Assembly: GCA_004560045.1 (NCBI GenBank)
Contig: SFWF01000024.1
Coordinates: forward strand, 1 to 19,358
From: a bacterium
Lineage (GTDB): Bacteria > Bacillota > Clostridia > Oscillospirales > Acutalibacteraceae
Reading direction: 5' to 3'
DNA: 19,358 bases
Part shown: positions 1 through 6,986 of the stretch, piece after piece
How positions within the stretch are numbered: the stretch's first letter is position 1
Layout of the letters: the number at the start of each line of letters is the position of its first letter
Notes under the pieces: generated by a model
Databases searched by the model: none
What the model saw: only the letters and a program-made list of their open reading frames with translations
What the model was told of the DNA's origin: nothing
Translations under genes and position numbers: made by a program

Positions 1-403
1 CCTCTCCGAAAAGAATCACCGTCACGGTGACACAGACGGTCATAACGATAGGATCGACGCCCATCCGCATAGCAAGAAGGGTAGCGATAGAACCCATAGC
101 TAAGTTAACTATATTGTTTCCGACAAGAATCGCAGTGATCGTTTTCTCGAAATTATCCATCAGCTTATAGGCGGCTTTTGCGTGCTTGACGTTTCCGTCG
201 GCCATAGCCTTTATTCTGATCTTGCTTGAGGCCGTAATCGAGGTTTCGGCCGATGAGAAGAACGCACTGAAGAAAAGCAGGGCAAGTATTGCCACAAGCA
301 TTCCCGCATTTTCTGCGATAAGGTCAAAAAAATTAGTGTTTTCGTTTGCGATCTTTAAAAGACACAATCGCCCTTCTGATATTAAACTACACCCGTCGTC
401 CAC
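1..403 (-). CDS. CNNM/CorC-HlyC-type DUF21 membrane protein, N-terminal part
   Basis: This is the 5' part of a minus-strand gene; the C-terminus lies beyond the left edge. The reverse strand reads about 134 codons without a stop. Residues 35-55 form a hydrophobic segment followed by FFSSAETSITASSKIR, and residues 92-100 read ILVGNNIVN. Both are hallmarks of the DUF21 membrane domain of CNNM/CorC-type proteins (often annotated hemolysin C), which are linked to Mg2+ or Co2+ transport and normally carry cytoplasmic CBS and CorC_HlyC domains; those domains are not in the window. I chose the GTG at 401-403, 11 nt after AAGGAG. An in-frame TTG at 407-409, 5 nt after it, is also possible. The roughly 34 residues before the first membrane segment are longer than I would expect. 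The exact ion is not determinable. Confidence 0.85.
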   Translation of the reverse strand, partial: MDDGCSLISEGRLCLLKIANENTNFFDLIAENAGMLVAILALLFFSAFFSSAETSITASSKIRIKAMADGNVKHAKAAYKLMDNFEKTITAILVGNNIVNLAMGSIATLLAMRMGVDPIVMTVCVTVTVILFGE

Positions 404-452
404 GGACAAACCAACTCCTTAAAGTCAAAATACTTTATGTGTATACAGCGTA

Positions 453-481
453 ATATTAACATTAAACCCGTATAAAGTCAA
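453..481 (-). promoter_or_regulatory. Sigma-A promoter of the DUF21 gene
   Basis: On the minus strand, TTGACT (476-481) and TAATAT (453-458) are separated by 17 nt, about 40-50 nt upstream of the GTG/TTG start. It is divergent from the promoter at 569-597. Confidence 0.65.
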
Positions 482-568
482 GGGAATTTACATATTTTTT
501 ACTCAAAATCCCTGCCAAAACCTCCGAAATTTGGTTTACATAAAATCTTAATATTCGACCCTTTTCTA

Positions 569-597
569 TTGACAGTTTTTCGGTATGTTGGTATAAT
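569..597 (+). promoter_or_regulatory. Consensus sigma-A promoter of the dockerin/cohesin unit
   Basis: A perfect TTGACA (569-574) and a perfect TATAAT (592-597) are separated by exactly 17 nt. The ATG at 634 follows after a short leader with AGAAAGG at 617-623. This predicts strong, housekeeping-type expression. No separate promoter was seen before the downstream gene at 2678. Confidence 0.9.
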
Positions 598-633
598 GTA
601 TATGTATGTTTGCGGCAGAAAGGCTAAACTTTT

Positions 634-2667
634 ATGAACAAACTTAAGAAGTATCTTTCAATATTTCTTGTTATCACACTGCTTATAACCGGTATGGGTA
701 TAAACGGTGCGGTTTTTAATATCTTTGCCGCCGAAGAAAAGGTGCTTTATACCGCGACCGTCAACGTTGACGACGCTCTTAACGTCCGTGCGGGACCCGG
801 TACGACCTACAACACGATTGGTAGCTTAAAGCCCAATGCGACGGTCAATATATATAGCGAAAAAACCGATAACGGCTGGTATAAAATAGGCTACGGTACA
901 GGCTACGGCTACGTCAGCGCCGACTATCTTAAAAACGTAAAGCCTGTTTTAGAGTACGACTACGACGCCGACTTCGAAACAAATCTTACTAAGCAGGGCT
1001 TCCCCGAAAGCTATAAGGTAAAGCTCCGCGAGCTTCACGCTAATCATCCCAACTGGATATTCACCGCCGATCACCTGTCCATGACCTGGGCCGAGGCGGT
1101 CAAAAATGAAAGCACCGTCGGAAAAAGTCTTATACAGAACGTTAGCAGTACCCCCGATTCGTATAAATCTATGATGAAGGACGCCTATAATTGGGATAAA
1201 GGGAACTATATCGCCTATGACTCGGGAAATTGGGTCACCTGCGAGCCCGATCTGGTCGCATATTATATGGAGCCCCGAAATTTTCTTAACGAAAACTATA
1301 TATATATGTTCCTCGATCAGTCCTATAATCCGAACCTTCAAAACAGCGAAGGACTTCAGAAGATACTTAAGGGAACCTTTATGGAGGGGGAATTCCCCGA
1401 GGACACCTACGAAACCTGGAACGACGTAATTATGGACGCGGCCAAGCAGTCGGGAGTAAGTCCCTACGTCCTTGCCGCAAGTATAATCATTGAGCAGGGA
1501 ACGCAGGGTACGGGCGGCAGTATCAAGGGAACGATAAAGGGCTTTGAAGGTATATATAACTTCTTTAACGTCAGAGCCTACGCAAGCGGAGGATACGATG
1601 CCGTTACCTACGGACTTATGTATGCGGCAGGTGAGGGAAGCCTCGGCCGCCCTTGGAACACCCGTGCGAAATCCATAATCGGCGGCGCTGCCCACTACGC
1701 TAACGGCTACGTCAAACGCGGTCAGGATACCCTTTACTATAAAAAGTATAACGTTATAACCCCTACCTATTATATAAATCAGTATATGACCAACGTGCAG
1801 GGCGCATATCTCGAAACGGGAAAGCTAAAAAACGCCTACTCCTCTGTCAGCTCCGACGCGGCGTTGACCTTCGCGATCCCCGTATTCAAATCGATGCCCG
1901 AGGTGAATTCTACCAAGCTTCCGACCGAAAAGGGCGCCAACAACTACTATCTGCTGTCCCTAAAGGTCGACGGGAAATCGGTCGACAATTTCGATAAATA
2001 CGTAAACAGCTACGAAATGATCGTGCCAAGCTCCACGAAGGAAATTACCGTCGCCGCCACAGTTCAGAGCACGGCTTCGGTAAGCGGTGCGGGTAAAATT
2101 GCCCTTAAGGAGGGCAAGAACACCATAACCCTGACGGTAACTGCCGCCTCGAAGAAAACCGCAAAGTATACTCTTTCGGTATTCAGAGAGGAAGGCTCAG
2201 GCGATTCGGGCAATCCCGGCGGAGGCGAGCCCGAGCCTACCATACCCGATCCGACCGTTACGGGTAAATACCCGATCAGTACCTACGTCAGCGGTGTTAA
2301 GGTCGGAACGACCGTTTCCGATTTTATAAAGAATTTCGGAGTTAAAGACGGAACCGCCAAGCTGTTTGGCGCAAACGGTAAAGAAAAAACCTCGGGTGTT
2401 ATCGCGACGGGAGATCAGATAGCGGTTTACGATAATAAGGGCGTCCAGCGCCTTAAATACAATATAATAATTTTCGGTGATACCAACGGCGACGGAAAAA
2501 TAAGCTTAGTCGACCTTGCCCGAGTTCAAAAGCATCTGCTTGGAGTAACTACCCTTAAGGGAAATCAGTCTACTGCCGCCGATGCCAATCGGGACGGGAA
2601 GCTAACTATCTTAGATCTTGCCCGAGTGCAGAAGCATCTGCTCGAGCTCACCGAAATAAAGCAATAG
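634..2667 (+). CDS. Secreted SH3b/beta-N-acetylglucosaminidase with C-terminal type I dockerin
   Basis: This is a 677-residue surface peptidoglycan hydrolase. Residues 1-33 are a signal peptide with cleavage near FAAEE. Residues 38-100 form a bacterial SH3 domain (ALNVRAGPGTTYNTIG, GYVSADYLK). The catalytic region spans about 125-375 and contains SIIIEQGTQGTGG, with E287 the likely catalytic acid, plus YNFFNVRAY; this is the LytD-like glucosaminidase pattern. Residues 437-517 look like a cadherin-like beta-sandwich, followed by a Gly/Pro linker at 521-540. Residues 613-677 are a dockerin with two complete calcium loops, DTNGDGKISLVD and DANRDGKLTILD, each followed by LARVQKHLL. The gene is followed after 10 nt by a cohesin-bearing membrane protein, its likely docking partner. 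Family assignment is firm; the partner is inference. Confidence 0.93.
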   Translation: MNKLKKYLSIFLVITLLITGMGINGAVFNIFAAEEKVLYTATVNVDDALNVRAGPGTTYNTIGSLKPNATVNIYSEKTDNGWYKIGYGTGYGYVSADYLKNVKPVLEYDYDADFETNLTKQGFPESYKVKLRELHANHPNWIFTADHLSMTWAEAVKNESTVGKSLIQNVSSTPDSYKSMMKDAYNWDKGNYIAYDSGNWVTCEPDLVAYYMEPRNFLNENYIYMFLDQSYNPNLQNSEGLQKILKGTFMEGEFPEDTYETWNDVIMDAAKQSGVSPYVLAASIIIEQGTQGTGGSIKGTIKGFEGIYNFFNVRAYASGGYDAVTYGLMYAAGEGSLGRPWNTRAKSIIGGAAHYANGYVKRGQDTLYYKKYNVITPTYYINQYMTNVQGAYLETGKLKNAYSSVSSDAALTFAIPVFKSMPEVNSTKLPTEKGANNYYLLSLKVDGKSVDNFDKYVNSYEMIVPSSTKEITVAATVQSTASVSGAGKIALKEGKNTITLTVTAASKKTAKYTLSVFREEGSGDSGNPGGGEPEPTIPDPTVTGKYPISTYVSGVKVGTTVSDFIKNFGVKDGTAKLFGANGKEKTSGVIATGDQIAVYDNKGVQRLKYNIIIFGDTNGDGKISLVDLARVQKHLLGVTTLKGNQSTAADANRDGKLTILDLARVQKHLLELTEIKQ

Positions 2668-2677
2668 GGAGAAAATT

Positions 2678-4300
2678 ATGAAAAGCATTTTAAAAAAATC
2701 GGCGGCAATTTTCCTTACCGTCTGTATCCTCTTAAGCCTTTTGACAATAAGTGTTTTCGCCAAAGGCTCCTCTTCAATAGCCTTCAGTAAAAACACTGTT
2801 ACCTTAAAAGAATCCTTAACGGTAACCGCCCGATTCTCAACCGCATCGGGGGATCCGATGTACGGTCTTGAGGGTTATCTTACCTACGACCCCAAGTTGG
2901 TAAAATTCGTTTCGGGCGATAACTGTAATCTTATTATCGACGGAAAGGTTAAAATCGTTCTGCAGTCGGCAGGTAAGATCACTCTTACCGAGTCTATCAA
3001 ATTCACCGCTCTTGCCGCAGGTAAAGCTACCATCGCTTTAGAGCAGCTTATCTACGTTGACAAAAACGATACCGAGCAGTCTATGACGGGAGCTTCGGCC
3101 GCCGTCACCGTAACCAACCCCTCTAATAAAGCCTCGGCCAACGCAAATCTCAGTAGGCTCGGCGTTTCGGCCGGAACTCTTACCCCCGCTTTTTCTCCCG
3201 ACGTTACCTCATATAACGTTACCATTCCTTACGAGGAGACCGAGCTTTGGGTTCAGCCCGGACTTGCCGATCAGAAGGCCTCCTACGTGGTAGAAGGCGG
3301 CAAGGATATGAAGGTCGGCTACAATAAGCGAGTTATTATCGTAACCGCCGAAAACGGAAAGACTAAGTCTTATACCGTAAACGTTACCCGTCTCGATCAG
3401 AACGGAAACGCCCCCTCTACCGGAATTGACAATCCCGTAAACGATATGATCGAGGTAATCGTGGGCGGCGAGACCTTCTACGTAAACGAGAATTTTGCGA
3501 CCGACTCTGTTCCTGCGGGCTTCGAGATAGTTGACCACGCTTTAAACGGCAAGACTGTACCCGCCCTTTCCGACGACAGTCTCATACTCTTAAATCTTAT
3601 TAAGCCCGACGGAAGCGATGCCGCATTCTATATCAAGAATGCCGACGGAAGCTTTACGAAGCTTGCCGTTTTAGAGGTTGGCGGCGCCGCCTACTATATA
3701 ATCCCCGCCACCGAGATACCCGAAGGCTATTCTGAGATGACCCTTACCGTCGGCGAAAAGGAAATAACCGCATATACCTCCGCAAATGCAGACGAAAAGG
3801 AATTTGCCCTTATATATGCGAAGGGACCCTCGGGTAATACGGGCTTTTACCGCTACGACACCGTAGAAGCAACTATTCAGCGTGCTCCCGCTACCCTTAC
3901 CGCTCCTCCCGTTTCCGATGACGACAATAAGGAAGAGGTTTCGGGAAATTTTATTGAGGAGTTCAACAGAAAGTATAATCTAAACGGTAAGATCGTAGTC
4001 CTTACGATCTTAGGTATAATGGTACTTCTTGTAATAGTTATTATTATTCTTATCGTTAAGCTTATTGTAGCTATCGTAGCCTCCTCTAAGGAGCGCAAGC
4101 TCAGAAAGCTTGAGGAAGCGTCTGAGGATCAGGTCGGCTTCGACTACGTAAGCATCGGAGAAAATGAAGCCCCGAAGGAGCAGACCGTCGAGGATATCGA
4201 AATAACCGAGACCGAAGAGGCTACACCCGAAGAAGCTGTTGCAGAGTCTGAGGAAGCAACCGAAGAAGAGACCGAAGAAACCAAAACAACCGAAGAATAA
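2678..4300 (+). CDS. Membrane-anchored protein with N-terminal cohesin-like domain
   Basis: This 540-residue surface protein has a signal peptide at residues 1-28. Residues 31-147 look like a cohesin domain: beta-rich, with MYGLEGYLTYDPKLVKF and a terminal AAVTVTN strand. Residues 155-240 are a cadherin-like beta-sandwich (NLSRLGVSAGTLTPAFSPD to KSYTVNVTRL). Residues 255-405 are a further beta-rich region I cannot name. One strong transmembrane helix spans about 438-468, followed by a basic stop-transfer stretch and a Glu/Thr-rich acidic cytoplasmic tail. The ribosome site AGGGAGA overlaps the upstream stop, so the two genes are probably co-transcribed and coupled. The topology suits an anchor that holds dockerin-tagged enzymes at the membrane, with the tail available for signalling. 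Binding itself is inferred. Confidence 0.82.
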   Translation: MKSILKKSAAIFLTVCILLSLLTISVFAKGSSSIAFSKNTVTLKESLTVTARFSTASGDPMYGLEGYLTYDPKLVKFVSGDNCNLIIDGKVKIVLQSAGKITLTESIKFTALAAGKATIALEQLIYVDKNDTEQSMTGASAAVTVTNPSNKASANANLSRLGVSAGTLTPAFSPDVTSYNVTIPYEETELWVQPGLADQKASYVVEGGKDMKVGYNKRVIIVTAENGKTKSYTVNVTRLDQNGNAPSTGIDNPVNDMIEVIVGGETFYVNENFATDSVPAGFEIVDHALNGKTVPALSDDSLILLNLIKPDGSDAAFYIKNADGSFTKLAVLEVGGAAYYIIPATEIPEGYSEMTLTVGEKEITAYTSANADEKEFALIYAKGPSGNTGFYRYDTVEATIQRAPATLTAPPVSDDDNKEEVSGNFIEEFNRKYNLNGKIVVLTILGIMVLLVIVIIILIVKLIVAIVASSKERKLRKLEEASEDQVGFDYVSIGENEAPKEQTVEDIEITETEEATPEEAVAESEEATEEETEETKTTEE

Positions 4301-4304
4301 AATT

Positions 4305-4333
4305 AAAGCCGTGTAGGAAACTACACGGCTTTT
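4305..4333. terminator. Bidirectional terminator between the convergent cohesin and ATPase genes
   Basis: A perfect 12-bp stem, AAAGCCGTGTAG with CTACACGGCTTT, closes a GAAA tetraloop. T-rich sequence follows on both strands, so it can serve both converging transcription units (stops at 4300 and 4337). Confidence 0.92.
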
Positions 4334-4336
4334 ACT

Positions 4337-6172
4337 TTACGATTTTAGCGTTCTCATGGAGTTAATTACCGCTATAATCAAAACTCCTACGTCGGCGAAT
4401 ACCGCCATCCATATCTGTGAGAGACCGAAAAGGCTTAGCCCTAAGAAAGCGAACTTTATTATTATCGAAAAGAAGATATTCTGCTTCGAGATCCTTAGTG
4501 CCTTTCGGGCAATCTTAACGGCCTTTATTATAAGAGCGGGATCGTCGTTCATAATAACGATATCGGCTGCTTCAATAGCCGCGTCGCTTCCGAGTCCTCC
4601 CATAGCGATTCCTACGTCTGCAAGGGCCAAAACGGGCGCGTCGTTTACCCCGTCTCCTACGAAAAGGGTCTTGTTATTAGCGTTTATAATGCTTTCGAGC
4701 TTTTCAACCTTGTCTGTAGGCAGGAGTCGGCTGTAATGCTCGTCGATACCGAGGGTGTCGGCTACCTGCTTTGCGGTCTCTTCGCGGTCCCCCGTAAGCA
4801 TTACCGTCTTTTTAATTCCGAGATTTTTAAGGCCCGAAATCGTTTCCCGTGCGGTGGATTTTAGCTCGTCGCTTATAAGTATATATCCGATATATTCGTC
4901 CTCGAAAAGATGAACTACCGTATGGGGCGAGTCGGGATCATCGGGTCTGCCGCCAAGCTCCTTTATAAGCTCAAGACTGCCTGCGCCGAGAACTCGATTA
5001 TCGGTTTTTACTATTATACCCTTGCCCGAAACCGTCTCGTATTTCGCGTCTTCGATTTCCGTTTCGCCAAAGGCCTCTTTTATCGAAAGGGCGATAGGAT
5101 GAGAGGAATGAGCCTCGCAAAGGCTTGCGACCCTTTTAAGTCTGTCCTCCGAAACGCCCTCTTTAGGATGAATTTCGGTTACCTTGAAATTTCCCGCCGT
5201 TAGGGTTCCCGTTTTATCGAAAACCGCCGTTTTTACTTCGGCAAGCGCTTCTAAATAGTTGCTTCCTTTAACTAAAACTCCCGCTTTTGAAGCTCCGCCC
5301 AAGGCCCCGAAAAAGGCTAACGGAACCGAAACGACAAGGGCGCAGGGGCAGGAAATTACTACGAACATAACCGCCCTCGGAAGCCATACCGAGAGCTGCT
5401 GACTGAAAAGCAGGGGAGGAACGGCTCCGATAAGTATTGCCGCTATAACAACAAGAGGGGTATAGTATTTTGCAAAGCCTCGAACGAAGTTTTCGGTTTT
5501 GGCTTTTCTTGACGATGCGTTTTCGGCAAGCTCAAGTATTTTCGATACAGTCGAGCTTTCAAATTCCTTTTCGACCCTTATCTTAATAGGGGATAGGAGG
5601 TTTATGCTTCCGCTTATTACCGTCGTGCCAACCTTTACCTCAAAGGGTACCGATTCGCCCGTCAGAGAGGAGGTGTCAAGGGTTGACGAGCCTTCAATAA
5701 TAACTCCGTCCAGGGGAATTTTTTCGCCGGGCTCTACGATTATTATATCTCCTACCTTAACGTCGTAAGGGTCTACGGTAGTTATACCCTCATCGGTCAA
5801 AAGGCTTGCGTAGTCGGGACGTATATCCATAAGCTCAGCGATAGACCGTCGGGATCTTCCGACCGCAATGGCCTGAAACAGCTCTCCTACCTGATAGAAA
5901 AGCAGTATCATCGTACCCTCGGCATAATCTCCCAGTATAAAGGCGCAGACGCTGCCCGCAAGCATAAGAAAGTTTTCGTCTAAAATATGTCCGTGAAAGA
6001 TTCCGTTAAAGGCGTTTATAAGAACGTCGTAGCCGACGGTTACCGCCGCCGCAATATAAAAATATACCGATATAAAGGAGAGCAGGGGATAAAGACCGAG
6101 AGCTATTCCCGCCGCCGTCATTGTTGCGGCACATATTATTCTGAAGAGCAGAATTCGTTTTGCGCGGTCCAT
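4337..6172 (-). CDS. P1B-type heavy-metal ATPase (Zn/Cd/Pb exporter, CadA/ZntA-like)
   Basis: This 611-residue ATP-driven efflux pump resides in the cytoplasmic membrane. Visible motifs are TGES (171-174), the metal-binding CPC in a transmembrane helix (275-277), DKTGT with phosphorylated D319, SHP (357-359, the P1B ATP-site His-Pro), TGD (460-462) and GDGVND (506-511). The last helices carry K573 and FADVG with D593, the signature of the Zn/Cd/Pb (P1B-2) group rather than the Cu group. It lacks the usual N-terminal HMA domain, which is encoded by the small gene just upstream. The ATG follows that gene's stop by 2 nt in another frame, and its ribosome site GTGAGG overlaps the upstream coding end, so translation is likely coupled. 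Regulation is through the ArsR gene of the same operon. Confidence 0.95.
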   Translation of the reverse strand: MDRAKRILLFRIICAATMTAAGIALGLYPLLSFISVYFYIAAAVTVGYDVLINAFNGIFHGHILDENFLMLAGSVCAFILGDYAEGTMILLFYQVGELFQAIAVGRSRRSIAELMDIRPDYASLLTDEGITTVDPYDVKVGDIIIVEPGEKIPLDGVIIEGSSTLDTSSLTGESVPFEVKVGTTVISGSINLLSPIKIRVEKEFESSTVSKILELAENASSRKAKTENFVRGFAKYYTPLVVIAAILIGAVPPLLFSQQLSVWLPRAVMFVVISCPCALVVSVPLAFFGALGGASKAGVLVKGSNYLEALAEVKTAVFDKTGTLTAGNFKVTEIHPKEGVSEDRLKRVASLCEAHSSHPIALSIKEAFGETEIEDAKYETVSGKGIIVKTDNRVLGAGSLELIKELGGRPDDPDSPHTVVHLFEDEYIGYILISDELKSTARETISGLKNLGIKKTVMLTGDREETAKQVADTLGIDEHYSRLLPTDKVEKLESIINANNKTLFVGDGVNDAPVLALADVGIAMGGLGSDAAIEAADIVIMNDDPALIIKAVKIARKALRISKQNIFFSIIIKFAFLGLSLFGLSQIWMAVFADVGVLIIAVINSMRTLKS

Positions 6173-6174
6173 AG

Positions 6175-6393
6175 CTACCTCACGATCTTCGTCTTTCGGT
6201 TAACTCCCGAAATGGCCTTCTGTGCTTCGTCAAGAGCCTTCTCAAAAAGCTCATCCTCGGCTTCTATAACAAGTCTCGCCAACATAAAACTGACGGTAGC
6301 CGATTTCACGCAGTCAAGCTTGTTTATAGCCCTTTCCATACCCTCGGCACAATGTGCGCAGTCGAGATTTTCGAGCTTATAAAATCTTTTCAT
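6175..6393 (-). CDS. Stand-alone HMA-domain metallochaperone
   Basis: This 72-residue protein has the heavy-metal-associated fold. The metal loop near the N-terminus reads NLDCAHCAEGME (CxxC at C12 and C15), followed by VKSATVSFMLARLVIEA, the typical helix-strand continuation. It probably delivers Zn2+ or Cd2+ to the ATPase encoded next, acting as a detached version of the pump's usual N-terminal domain. The start is set by AAGGAG 8 nt upstream of the ATG. It lies 26 nt downstream of the ArsR gene, in a leader with repeated AATAAG units. Whether the split from the ATPase is ancestral or derived cannot be told here. Confidence 0.92.
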   Translation of the reverse strand: MKRFYKLENLDCAHCAEGMERAINKLDCVKSATVSFMLARLVIEAEDELFEKALDEAQKAISGVNRKTKIVR

Positions 6394-6419
6394 AATTATT
6401 ACTCCTTATTTCTTATTCC

Positions 6420-6767
6420 TTATTCAGATATATGCTCAAGTCCCTGACTCAGTATCTTAAAAATATGATCGTCGTCAAGGGAATAGAAAACGGTTTTGCC
6501 TTCTTTTCTGAATTTTACAAGCTTACTGTTTTTAAGGACCCTGAGCTGATGGGAAATTGCGCTCTGAGTCATATTTAAAAGCCCGGCAATACCGCAAACG
6601 CACATTTCTCCTTCGTATAAAACGAAAAGAATACGTATACGGGTAGTATCGCCGAAAACCTTGTACAGCTCGGCAAGCTCGTAAAGCTTTTCTTCCTTCG
6701 GCATAAGGCTTTTTATAGCGTCTACCCGCTCCTTATGCCCCGTATGAATATGAACCTTTTCGGACAT
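6420..6767 (-). CDS. ArsR/SmtB-family metal-sensing repressor (CadC/CzrA-like)
   Basis: This 115-residue winged-helix repressor is the first gene of the metal-efflux operon. The core runs from LAELYKVFGDTTRIRILF to the recognition helix TQSAISHQLRVLKNSKLV and the wing RKEGKTVFYSL. Two metal-site signatures are visible. One is an alpha-3 CxC (C56, C58 in EMCVCG), as in CadC. The other is an alpha-5 set D99-x-H101, H112, E115 with the exact spacing of SmtB/CzrA. The N-terminus is His-rich (HIHTGH). I chose the ATG at 6765-6767 because GGAGGTG lies just upstream; an in-frame TTG 8 codons earlier lacks a site and falls in the operator. It probably represses its own operon and releases on Zn or Cd. 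Confidence 0.93.
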   Translation of the reverse strand: MSEKVHIHTGHKERVDAIKSLMPKEEKLYELAELYKVFGDTTRIRILFVLYEGEMCVCGIAGLLNMTQSAISHQLRVLKNSKLVKFRKEGKTVFYSLDDDHIFKILSQGLEHISE

Positions 6768-6781
6768 CAAAACACCTCCAC

Positions 6782-6803
6782 ATATGAACAATTATTCACA
6801 TAT
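6782..6803. promoter_or_regulatory. ArsR-type operator
   Basis: An imperfect inverted repeat, ATATGAACAATTATTCACATAT, closely resembles the known SmtB/CzrA-class operator (TGAACA...TTCA arms). It lies immediately downstream of the -10 box, over the expected transcription start, so bound repressor would block initiation. Confidence 0.85.
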
Positions 6804-6805
6804 TT

Positions 6806-6833
6806 ATTATATCACTCTCGGCGTATTTGTCAA
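6806..6833 (-). promoter_or_regulatory. Promoter of the metal-efflux operon
   Basis: On the minus strand, TTGACA (6828-6833) and TATAAT (6806-6811) are separated by 16 nt. The ArsR-type operator begins 2 nt downstream. Confidence 0.85.
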
Positions 6834-6897
6834 GAAGAAAATAAGAGTTGTTAAAATCCCATAGTTTGCCCCCTGATTTTTTGTGCAATAACCCATA

Positions 6898-6926
6898 TTG
6901 AAAGTAAACTGAAACTGTAGTAAAAT
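6898..6926 (+). promoter_or_regulatory. Promoter of the large beta-helix/dockerin gene
   Basis: TTGAAA (6898-6903) and TAAAAT (6921-6926) are separated by 17 nt, about 60 nt upstream of the ATG at 6987. AGAAAGGA at 6970-6977 is the ribosome site. Confidence 0.65.
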
Positions 6927-6941
6927 TTATGTGTATTATTA

Positions 6942-6956
6942 TACGCATTTTGCGTA
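6942..6956. promoter_or_regulatory. Perfect inverted repeat in the 5' leader
   Basis: TACGCA-TTT-TGCGTA sits just downstream of the predicted transcription start of the 6987 gene. It could be an operator or a small mRNA hairpin. No binding protein can be named. Confidence 0.4.
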
Positions 6957-6986
6957 AGTACATATTATCAGAAAGGATCTATTTTT

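Noticed and set aside
949..1695. 248-codon minus-strand open frame
   Set aside because: It is antisense to the glucosaminidase catalytic domain, which has clear family motifs; the antisense frame has none.
6768..6791. Upstream TTG start for the ArsR protein
   Set aside because: It would place translation initiation inside the operator without a ribosome site, while the ATG at 6767 has GGAGGTG in front.
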